Assembly (NCBI GenBank): GCA_030608385.1
Contig: JAUWEG010000011.1
Span: forward strand, 1-40,801
DNA length: 40,801 nucleotides
Direction of reading: 5' to 3'
DNA from: Candidatus Heimdallarchaeota archaeon
Lineage (GTDB): Archaea; Asgardarchaeota; Heimdallarchaeia; Heimdallarchaeales; Heimdallarchaeaceae
Positions within the stretch are counted from its first letter, which is position 1, and every line of letters starts with the position of its first letter. Positions 15,929-21,939 of the stretch are shown here, piece by piece. Made by a program: the position numbers and the translations under genes. The notes beneath the pieces are model-generated. The model searched no databases, was not told the DNA's origin, and saw only the letters and a program-made list of their open reading frames with translations.

Positions 15929-16861
15929 ATGCCTAAGCCCTATAGCGTAATTAATGAAGAAATAAAAGATGCTCTAAAAGGAAAAGTGGGGGAAGAAAGA
16001 GCAAAAGAAATCAGAAAAATACTAAAAGAAATACAATGGGATGTAGGGGACTATAGAAAGATAAAGGATAAACTAAGACGCGAATTAAATGAAATCGAGA
16101 TGGTGGAACAAGCAAGAAAAGCTTCTCGAAAAAGCACTAAAACCAAAAAAGAAACACCACAAATCCTTGTTATAGGTACAACAAATAGTGGTAAGAGTAC
16201 TCTTATAAACAGTCTATGCGGCACTGAAATCCCCGTAGGAGACTATGAATATACCACAACAGAACCACAATATGGTGCCTTAGAATACGAAGGAATAAAA
16301 TTCCAACTTGTAGAGCTTCCTGCAATAAGTGAAGGAGGTTGGATTTATGATAAGTCAACTCTAGCATTAGTATACTCGACAGATTGTCTATTAATTTTAG
16401 GTAGATCTTTTGAAGATTTTTCCATAGTGTTATCTGAGTTAGAGGAGCAAGATATTGAATTAATCGAGAAAAGGTTGGGTGATGGTTTCGCTCAAACTAG
16501 TCCAAGGAGAATTCCAGCTTTAATAGTAAGGAAGGAAAATCTCGGTCTCATATCTTATAACAGTCTGAAGAATGTGTTCGTAAATGATATTGAAGAGATA
16601 AAGAGAAACATGTTTGAAATTATCAAACCAGTAAGGATATTTACAATGAATTCCTTTAATGAAATTCAAGATCAACCTGTAGTGTTTTACAACGATACAG
16701 TGGTTGTTGAAGATGTTGTAAACAAAATAAGCAAAAGCAAAATTGATATTTTCAAAGATGCTGTAGTTCTTGAGGGTGGTCCAAATGGAAGAAGAAAAAG
16801 GGTTGGAATAACTTACGAACTTCATGATAGTGATGTTGTCCATTTAACTTTCCACAAATAA
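15929..16861 (+). CDS. DRG/Obg-like GTPase paralogue with TGS domain and degenerate G3/G4 motifs
   Basis: The architecture follows DRG GTPases: an N-terminal basic helical region, a GTPase domain with P-loop GTTNSGKST (residues 83-91), a switch YEYTTTEP matching the family's FTT, and a C-terminal TGS domain beginning near VVFYNDTVVVEDV and ending in DSDVVHLTF. DRG proteins bind ribosomes and act in translation. Here the G3 motif DLPG reads ELPA, and no NKxD (G4) is seen where VRKENL stands, so guanine specificity and hydrolysis are probably lost or altered. The segment between G3 and G4 is also short compared with canonical DRGs. The track start at 15860 overlaps the upstream gene; the ATG at 15929 (MPKPYS) is preferred. 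I read it as a second, divergent DRG alongside a canonical copy expected elsewhere. Confidence 0.8.
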   Translation: MPKPYSVINEEIKDALKGKVGEERAKEIRKILKEIQWDVGDYRKIKDKLRRELNEIEMVEQARKASRKSTKTKKETPQILVIGTTNSGKSTLINSLCGTEIPVGDYEYTTTEPQYGALEYEGIKFQLVELPAISEGGWIYDKSTLALVYSTDCLLILGRSFEDFSIVLSELEEQDIELIEKRLGDGFAQTSPRRIPALIVRKENLGLISYNSLKNVFVNDIEEIKRNMFEIIKPVRIFTMNSFNEIQDQPVVFYNDTVVVEDVVNKISKSKIDIFKDAVVLEGGPNGRRKRVGITYELHDSDVVHLTFHK

Positions 16862-16879
16862 AGAAATAAAGAAGAAGTT

Positions 16880-17443
16880 CTAAGCAAGGTTAGAACCGCA
16901 GCTTTCACAGAACATGGACCCTTCAGGTGGTTTGTGACCACAGTAAGGACAGTAACTTCCCTTTTCAGAGGGAAAGATAACTTCAGCTTGTTTCTTAGGT
17001 AAGGGAGCAACAAATTCAGGAGCTTTATCATATGAAACTGTTTCACCTAACAGAATCTCTCCTGTATTGGCATCATAACTATACTTAATGTTATTTCTTA
17101 CACGTAAATCGACTAGAATTCGTAGAATTTGTTGTGGTTTGACTCCTGCTTCAGAGGCTAAGTTTTCTATTTTTACCGCACCACTACGATTCTGAATAGA
17201 TGCAAGAACATTGTTTCTCATCCTTCGATCAACATCAAGATGATTAATTGCTCCAATGAAAATGAAGAAGGCAGGTATAAACATCCAATAGCCCCAATTA
17301 GCTATTCCCCAAAAATCATGGGCAGGGGCAGCGTACTTCAGAACAAGTGACACAATACCAACAATTGTAAAAACTAAAGCAGTACCAAAAGCAGAATAAT
17401 CTCCTTTATAGTCTTTTTTTGAATAATAACGATCTTGTGACAT
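16880..17443 (-). CDS. Membrane protein with winged-helix-like middle and C-terminal zinc ribbon
   Basis: 187 residues. Two hydrophobic helices (about 19-38 and 46-66) are followed by a soluble region (about 70-125) with a helix-turn-helix-like pattern (VKIENLASEAGVKPQQILRIL...) and then a zinc ribbon CPYCGHKPPEGSMFCESCG at the C-terminus. The layout suggests a membrane-anchored protein whose cytoplasmic part binds protein or nucleic acid. The middle resembles PCI/winged-helix segments found in several archaeal membrane regulators. No exact family is recognised. It converges with the DRG-like gene (18-nt gap). The promoter on the minus strand probably lies near 17475-17485. Confidence 0.72.
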   Translation of the reverse strand: MSQDRYYSKKDYKGDYSAFGTALVFTIVGIVSLVLKYAAPAHDFWGIANWGYWMFIPAFFIFIGAINHLDVDRRMRNNVLASIQNRSGAVKIENLASEAGVKPQQILRILVDLRVRNNIKYSYDANTGEILLGETVSYDKAPEFVAPLPKKQAEVIFPSEKGSYCPYCGHKPPEGSMFCESCGSNLA

Positions 17444-17523
17444 AATATATCCTCAAACAAAATGAAACTAGGAGATTATTATATGTTAGCATTCACAAAA
17501 AAACAAAGAAGCGGAACAAAAAA

Positions 17524-17531
17524 CTTTTAAT
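17524..17531 (+). promoter_or_regulatory. TATA box of tRNA-Phe
   Basis: CTTTTAAT, centred near 17528, predicts initiation about 10 nt before the mature tRNA 5' end at 17564. Confidence 0.5.
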
Positions 17532-17563
17532 GGAAAGAAGAAGAAAAAGGTTAAGACATGGGT

Positions 17564-17672
17564 GCCCAGATAGCTTAGCTGGGAGAGCGCTGGACTGAAG
17601 ATCCAGTTGTCGCGTGTTCAAGAATTGTTTCAGATGCGTTCTGAAACGTTGAATATCACGCTCTGGGCTCCA
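17564..17672 (+). tRNA. tRNA-Phe(GAA) with a ~33-nt intron in the T-loop
   Basis: The acceptor arms GCCCAGA and TCTGGGC pair perfectly, and CCA is encoded. The D-arm is regular, and the anticodon loop CTGAAGA gives GAA (17597-17599). The T-stem GCGTG (17612) and CACGC (17657) are separated by 40 nt instead of 7. Removing about 33 nt (around 17623-17655) restores a normal 7-nt T-loop (TTCAAGT) and a 76-nt tRNA. Within the insert, GTTTCAG pairs with CTGAAAC, and TTCAA pairs with TTGAA; a 3-nt bulge (TAT) on the 3' side and one on the 5' side (GAA) give a bulge-helix-bulge, the substrate of the archaeal splicing endonuclease. Exact splice points may shift by one base. The discriminator base is T where tRNA-Phe normally has A. 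Confidence 0.88.
17623..17655 (+). other. tRNA-Phe T-loop intron (approximate borders)
   Basis: Insert of about 33 nt with a 7-bp internal stem GTTTCAG/CTGAAAC around ATGCGTT. Borders are chosen so that the spliced tRNA has a 7-nt T-loop. The position is non-canonical (around 59/60), not the common 37/38 site. Confidence 0.7.
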
Positions 17673-17724
17673 ATTTTTCTTTCTTCAAATTACTCATTGC
17701 CTTTAATTAGTAATTCTTCTTTTT

Positions 17725-17735
17725 AGGTTTTTAAG
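17725..17735 (+). promoter_or_regulatory. BRE/TATA promoter of GCTAGC-stem RNA element A
   Basis: AGGTTTTTAAG, centred near 17731, lies 26 nt before the first base of the stem at 17757. This is the same geometry as at elements B and C and at the leaderless protein genes. Confidence 0.5.
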
Positions 17736-17756
17736 CATAAAACCAGTATTTATTCT

Positions 17757-17833
17757 GAAGCTAGCTAATATATCTGCCTGGTGATTTTCACCCCCACCTT
17801 GCTTCCACCCCCTGCATTTCTCTTGCTAGCTTC
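17757..17833 (+). ncRNA. GCTAGC-stem small RNA, element A (novel family candidate)
   Basis: A 77-nt element opening with GAAGCTAGC and closing with GCTAGCTTC, a perfect 9-bp terminal stem. Inside is a second hairpin, GGTGA-TTT-TCACC (17780-17792), then a C-rich single-stranded-looking tract. It lies 85 nt downstream of tRNA-Phe on the same strand and is preceded by its own BRE/TATA box, so it is probably transcribed separately. It shares TCTGCyTGGTGrTT and TGCATT with element B. There is no ORF of note inside. The 3' flank is pyrimidine-rich (ACTTTCTTCTCCTTT), a plausible terminator. It does not match tRNA, box C/D, H/ACA, SRP or RNase P RNA. Confidence 0.55.
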
Positions 17834-17897
17834 ACTTTCTTCTCCTTTACCAAAAAGATATAACGTATGAAGATTTTTTTCTTCAAGTGATACTCAA

Positions 17898-18389
17898 ATG
17901 AGAGGTATGAGACGTAAAGAAAAAGCAATAGAGAGTATTGAAGAGATGAAATATATTCTCCAAACAGTTAAACACATAACTATTGCTATGTGTGAAGACA
18001 ATGTTCCCTATTTAGTAACATTAAGTCATGGTTACGATCCTGAGCAACATCGTATTTACTTCCATTGCGCAAGTGAAGGGAAGAAAATTGATATTCTTAA
18101 GAAAAACAACATTATCTGGGGTCAAGCACTTATTGATGAAGGTTACGTTCAAGGTTCTTGTGATCATCTTTATGCTACAACTCAATTCAAGGGAAAAGTT
18201 ACATTCATTGAAGATTTTGAGGAGAAGAAAACTGCTTTACAAGTCATGATAAGAAAACTAGATAATAAACCAGAAGAAATTGAAAAGGCACAATTAACTG
18301 AGAAATCTATTTCTAGAGTTGCTATAGGAAAAATCGATATTGAATACATGAGCGGAAAGAGAGCAAAAGAGGTGGTAATAAGCCTCTAA
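17898..18389 (+). CDS. Pyridoxamine 5'-phosphate oxidase-like flavoprotein (NimA-like)
   Basis: 163 residues with the split-barrel flavin fold signature of the NimA/PNPOx-like group: MRRKEKAIES at the N-terminus, then a VPYLVTLSHGYDPEQHRIYFHCASEGKK block that forms the FMN site. Family members bind FMN or heme and reduce small molecules, including nitroimidazoles in Nim proteins. The physiological substrate here is unknown. A TATA-like GATATAAC near 17861 predicts a TSS a few nt before the ATG at 17898; a second ATG (MRRKEK) lies three codons in. The zinc-finger gene follows after 20 nt and may be cotranscribed. Confidence 0.85.
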   Translation: MRGMRRKEKAIESIEEMKYILQTVKHITIAMCEDNVPYLVTLSHGYDPEQHRIYFHCASEGKKIDILKKNNIIWGQALIDEGYVQGSCDHLYATTQFKGKVTFIEDFEEKKTALQVMIRKLDNKPEEIEKAQLTEKSISRVAIGKIDIEYMSGKRAKEVVISL

Positions 18390-18409
18390 TCTTTGCGTTA
18401 TGTTGATAA

Positions 18410-18676
18410 GTGTATGTTGTTGCATATCCACCTATGCCATTAATGGGAAAATGTGGACATTGTGGAAAATCTTTAGATTCGGGAAAAAAGACTTGTGGTG
18501 CAACTTGGGCAATATGTAATAAATGTAAGATGCCATTACACCCACATTGTAAAGGTGAACACAGATTAGTTCATAATAGACAAGATTATTGGGCAAAAGA
18601 AGCAGTAAAAGGAGAAAATCAAGAAACTCTTCTAACAAAGATTCTAGTTACGATTAAAAAAATACTCTCTATTTAA
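18410..18676 (+). CDS. Small zinc-finger protein (cross-brace-like Cys/His pattern)
   Basis: 88 residues. The middle has CGHCGKSL, then TCGATWAICNKCKMPLHPHC and GEH, i.e. five or six Cys with His in a C-x2-C ... C-x2-C-x4-H-x-H-C arrangement. The spacing can hold two zinc ions and resembles RING/PHD-type cross-brace fingers or a double treble clef, but no standard profile fits by eye. The C-terminus is a basic-hydrophobic helix. The track starts at GTG 18410; the ATG at 18434 (MPLMGKCG) would remove eight residues before the first Cys pair. It follows the NimA-like gene by 20 nt, and the upstream operon promoter probably serves it. Function unknown. Confidence 0.65.
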   Translation: MYVVAYPPMPLMGKCGHCGKSLDSGKKTCGATWAICNKCKMPLHPHCKGEHRLVHNRQDYWAKEAVKGENQETLLTKILVTIKKILSI

Positions 18677-18721
18677 GAGAGAAAAAACAATTCTTTTAAC
18701 TAACTTGTTTTAACTTACATT

Positions 18722-19705
18722 ATGGAATACAGAAGATTGGGTACAACAGGTATAAAGATATCACCTATTGTTCTAGGCACTATGCAAATGGGATGGAGAG
18801 TAGACGAAGAAGAGTCATTTAAGATAATGGATAAGGCTCTAGAATTAGGTATCAATTGTTTTGATACTGCGGATGTTTACAGTTACTGGGCTGAAAACAG
18901 CCATGCAGGTAAAACTGAAGAAATAATTGGAAGATGGTTAAATGATAGGAGTACAAGAGATGATTTAATTCTTGCAACTAAACTTCGAGGTGCCATGTCT
19001 GACGATATTAATGATCGAGGATTATCACGAAGACACGTACATCAAGCAATTACTAACAGTCTTAAGAGATTGCAAACTGATTGGATTGACCTTTATCAGA
19101 TTCATAGTTTTGATAACGACACACCTATTGAAGAAACATTACACGCAATGAATCTACTTGTAGAAAAAGGAATAGTAAACTACATCGGGGCATCAAATAT
19201 ACATCCTTGGATGTTGGTAGAATCCTTCTGGGTAAGCGAAAAGAATGGATATGCTCGTTTTGAAACAGTTCAACCACCCTACAGTATTGTCAGAAGAATG
19301 CTCGTTGAACATCAAATGGAACATGTAATCAAGAAATTTGGCCTTGGTGTCATTCCTTATAGTCCTCTAGCTGGTGGTTTCCTAACAGAAAGGTATTCTG
19401 CTGATGGTCCTCTTCCAGATACTCCAAGAAGTGAGGGAGCACAAAAGAGATACTTCACTGAAAAGAGATGGGAAATTCATGACACAGTAAAGGAAATTGC
19501 TAAGAGCAAGGAAGTTAAGATGACACAAGTTGCAATCGCTTGGATACTAGCAAAGGACTTCATAACCGCTCCAATTATAGGTGCTAATTCAGTTGAGCAA
19601 TTAGAAGAAAATGTTGCTTCTTTAGAAGTTAAACTAGATGAAGACGAAATAAAGAGATTAGACGAAGTATCTGACTGGGTAGCTGATTACGAGAGTATTA
19701 GATAA
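18722..19705 (+). CDS. Aldo/keto reductase
   Basis: 327-residue NADP(H)-dependent oxidoreductase with a TIM-barrel fold. The AKR tetrad is visible: Asp and Tyr in FDTADVYS, Lys in LATKLRG and His in YQIHSFD. The cofactor segment near GANSVEQLEENV also fits. It resembles the YhdN/potassium channel beta-subunit-like branch that reduces aldehydes or sugars; the substrate cannot be read. TTTTAAC centred near 18697 gives a TSS at the ATG (leaderless). The aspartate dehydrogenase gene begins 19 nt after its stop, so the two are probably one operon, though a functional link is not obvious. Confidence 0.9.
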   Translation: MEYRRLGTTGIKISPIVLGTMQMGWRVDEEESFKIMDKALELGINCFDTADVYSYWAENSHAGKTEEIIGRWLNDRSTRDDLILATKLRGAMSDDINDRGLSRRHVHQAITNSLKRLQTDWIDLYQIHSFDNDTPIEETLHAMNLLVEKGIVNYIGASNIHPWMLVESFWVSEKNGYARFETVQPPYSIVRRMLVEHQMEHVIKKFGLGVIPYSPLAGGFLTERYSADGPLPDTPRSEGAQKRYFTEKRWEIHDTVKEIAKSKEVKMTQVAIAWILAKDFITAPIIGANSVEQLEENVASLEVKLDEDEIKRLDEVSDWVADYESIR

Positions 19706-19724
19706 TGTTTAGGAGCATGATTCA

Positions 19725-20516
19725 TTGATAAAAAAGATAGGACTAATTGGACTGGGATATATAGGCACTACCATTCTGAATGCTGTAAGTGAAGAAGCAA
19801 ATGAGAATCTGACCATCCAAGCTGTATATGATATAGACAATGTAAAAATGAAAGATGTTGCTGAAAAACATCCTTCAATTAGACTAATGCAACATGTGAC
19901 TGATTTCCAAGATTGTGATATTGTTGTAGAATGTGCAGTTCAACAAGTAGTAGCAGAAGTATTTGATGAAATAATAAAAAGCGGTAAACATTTCGTCCCC
20001 ATGAGTATTGGTGCATTTATATCTCTCCCTGGTTTGTTTTCCAAATATCAAAAATTAGCTGAGATAAAGAAAAAAAATATTATGCTTCCCTCTGGTGCCA
20101 TTGGTGGATTTGATTGTGTTGAAACAATTAAATTAGTGGGCATAAAATCTGCTAAACTCCAAACTAGAAAACCAAACAGAGCTTTTAGGAACAACAGCTA
20201 TATTGAATCAAACAACATCAAATTAAATGAGCATTCACCTGTGGTCATATTCAAAGGAAATGCTAAACTAGCTGCGACATATTTTCCAAGGAGTATTAAT
20301 GTTGCTGCACGCTTAGCTCTCTCCACATTAGGTCCTGAAAAAACATTAGTTGAAATAATAGCTGATCCTTCAATTTCAAAGAACATTCATGCAATCGAAA
20401 TTGAATCTGAAGTTGGGAAATATACTTTCCTTTTCGAGAACAATCCTTCACCAACCAATCCAAAAACGAGTTGGCTTGCAGCATTATCTGCTATTTATGC
20501 AATAAGAAGTATTTAG
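19725..20516 (+). CDS. nadX: L-aspartate dehydrogenase
   Basis: Oxidises L-aspartate to iminoaspartate with NAD(P)+, the first step of NAD synthesis in many archaea in place of L-aspartate oxidase. The family pattern is clear: N-terminal Rossmann GLIGLGYIGTTI, SGAIGGFD near residue 125, a TRKP segment, GPEKTLVEIIADP, the conserved His in KNIHAIEIE, and the terminal NPKTSWLAALSAI. Length 263 is typical. The start is TTG at 19725, placed 19 nt after the aldo/keto reductase stop. No nadA or nadC gene lies nearby. The TTG start is supported by the spacing and lack of an upstream in-frame ATG. Confidence 0.9.
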   Translation: MIKKIGLIGLGYIGTTILNAVSEEANENLTIQAVYDIDNVKMKDVAEKHPSIRLMQHVTDFQDCDIVVECAVQQVVAEVFDEIIKSGKHFVPMSIGAFISLPGLFSKYQKLAEIKKKNIMLPSGAIGGFDCVETIKLVGIKSAKLQTRKPNRAFRNNSYIESNNIKLNEHSPVVIFKGNAKLAATYFPRSINVAARLALSTLGPEKTLVEIIADPSISKNIHAIEIESEVGKYTFLFENNPSPTNPKTSWLAALSAIYAIRSI

Positions 20517-20540
20517 ATTTCTGTGTTGATAGATAGGTAT

Positions 20541-21536
20541 TCAATGAATTTCCTTTATTTCTTCAACCCTTCCACCTATGTCTAGACCTGCATTTTTGCC
20601 AGTTCCCTCAAAAAGTATACTTTCTCCCTCTTTTTTACTGAGCTTGATTAAACGAACCTTAATTTCAGAAGTAATGCTTTCCAAAATTCTCCCTACCATA
20701 GAACCATCAATTGGAGAATGAAGATTAACTGCTTTGGATTTAGACGCAGTTATTTCAACCCTATACTTCTTATCAGTGACATGAAGTATAATTTCCTTTT
20801 CTTTTAGTTGAAGTTTGGTAACTTCTGCTCCAGTATAATTTGTAAATCTGTATAGCTTTTTATTGTGTCTAAAACCTACTAGATAGCCATCAAAAGCATT
20901 ACATAACCAAGGTATTTTAGCATATGAAGCCATGAGAGAAACACCTTCTTTATCGAAAGTATTTGATTGCATCCAGATATAATAGTGGGGAAAGCTTTTA
21001 CCATAATCTTTTTCCATATATCCTTTGCCATTTGTGAAATCGATTTTCTTTCCATCTACTGAAAGTTCTCCTTCGATAGAATGATCGAAACCTAGAACGC
21101 CGTGATAGCATTCCATAAATGGAACTAACTTATACCAACCCATTACACCTAAAGATAACTTCTTCTTAGACCAAGGTACTAATTCTCCTATTCTAATCTC
21201 TCCTTCTACTTTCTTTTCCTTTGAAGAAAGATTAAGTTTAATCTTTTCAGAGCTAAAGTAGTTTTCTCCTATTTCTACGATAAAATCCTTCTTTGAGAAT
21301 TTAAATGTGGATATATCAAATTCAAAGAAAGTAGTTTTCGCATTAATTCCATCAAAGAATTGAATAAAAGCTATACCCTTCCCTTCTTTATCATAGGAGA
21401 TTCCTGGAATAAGTGCATAAATCACGTCTTCAGCAGAATTTATTATTTTGAAGTACCAACCTTCAAAGTAATTGCGCTTTTTGTTTTTACCTTGAAAGAT
21501 AGAGTCATTCCAGATTTTTCGTAAAAAGTATGACAT
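20541..21536 (-). CDS. Tocopherol cyclase-like protein
   Basis: About 331 residues. Hallmarks are RNYFEGWYFKI near the N-terminus and KGYMEKDYGKSFPHYYIWMQSN in the middle, both typical of the tocopherol cyclase-like (PF14249-type) family, along with Trp/Tyr/Phe-rich beta strands. In plants the homologue closes the chromanol ring of vitamin E. Archaeal members have unknown substrates, possibly isoprenoid quinones or lipids. The last approximately 60 residues are Lys-rich. The ATG at 21536 (MSYFLRK) is preferred over the TTG at 21545, since the minus-strand TATA near 21566 predicts a start just upstream. It converges with nadX with a 24-nt gap. Confidence 0.85.
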   Translation of the reverse strand: MSYFLRKIWNDSIFQGKNKKRNYFEGWYFKIINSAEDVIYALIPGISYDKEGKGIAFIQFFDGINAKTTFFEFDISTFKFSKKDFIVEIGENYFSSEKIKLNLSSKEKKVEGEIRIGELVPWSKKKLSLGVMGWYKLVPFMECYHGVLGFDHSIEGELSVDGKKIDFTNGKGYMEKDYGKSFPHYYIWMQSNTFDKEGVSLMASYAKIPWLCNAFDGYLVGFRHNKKLYRFTNYTGAEVTKLQLKEKEIILHVTDKKYRVEITASKSKAVNLHSPIDGSMVGRILESITSEIKVRLIKLSKKEGESILFEGTGKNAGLDIGGRVEEIKEIH

Positions 21537-21686
21537 CAATTTCAACTCTAGATTATTTTTGATGTTAAAAATGGTAATCTCTGCCTTTTAATGATTGTTC
21601 ACTTACAATTTCTAGAAACATGAAATACAAATGTAATTTACAACAGTTCTTCGCAATCTGTCTTTGGTGCTTTTATATCTAGTTTT

Positions 21687-21751
21687 CTTGTAAGATACAA
21701 GGAGAGAGTCATCTGCTGGTGACATGAGTCCAGCATCTGAAATTAGATGAA
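21687..21751 (+). promoter_or_regulatory. Hairpin-bearing leader upstream of the small ORF and hyuA
   Basis: TTTTATATCT centred near 21674 predicts a TSS at about 21700. Around it lie CTTGTA-AGA-TACAAG (21687-21701) and TGCTGG...CCAGCA with a 10-nt loop (21714-21735). A CATC/GATG outer pairing could extend the second stem. This could be a folded 5' leader or operator; the role is unknown. Confidence 0.4.
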
Positions 21752-21777
21752 TTAGTGAGTAGTATAGGTGATAGATA

Positions 21778-21900
21778 ATGAATGAAAACAAGACTAAAGC
21801 AAGAATGGAGAAAGTTGAGAAGGATTGGAAGTATACTTTAGAGAATAAAGCAGAGCAGAAGAAATTTGAATACTATAATGGTCAAATGGTTTTCCGCTAA
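21778..21900 (+). CDS. Possible small Lys/Glu-rich protein, 40 aa
   Basis: ATG...TAA of 41 codons encoding a lysine- and glutamate-rich, cysteine-free peptide (MNENKTKARMEK... ending GQMVFR). It lies in a spacer that would otherwise be almost 400 bp without a gene, downstream of a TATA-like element and upstream of hyuA. It resembles the small helical charged proteins often missed in annotations. There is no homologue I recognise. A chance ORF cannot be excluded at this length. Confidence 0.35.
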   Translation: MNENKTKARMEKVEKDWKYTLENKAEQKKFEYYNGQMVFR

Positions 21901-21934
21901 ACTTTAAATTGGTTCAGATTCTCTGTAATCTGAA
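21901..21934 (+). promoter_or_regulatory. hyuA promoter with overlapping 8-bp inverted repeat (candidate operator)
   Basis: The TATA-like ACTTTAAATT (21901-21910) lies about 26 nt upstream of a predicted TSS at about 21932. Between them is the perfect inverted repeat TTCAGATT-6 nt-AATCTGAA (21913-21934), which ends at the TSS. A dimeric repressor bound there would block polymerase access. The TTG start of hyuA follows at 21940. Confidence 0.55.
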
Positions 21935-21939
21935 TAACT

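Noticed and set aside
16822-17046. 74-aa and other small ORFs antisense to annotated genes (for example 8124-8360, 8353-8550, 20198-20386, 20296-20484, 25283-25525, 38249-38632)
   Set aside because: All lie inside genes with clear family matches on the other strand or frame and have no promoter or family features of their own.
17757-17833. Box C/D or H/ACA guide RNA
   Set aside because: No RTGATGA/CTGA pair next to the terminal stem and no ACA three bases from the 3' end in elements A, B or C.
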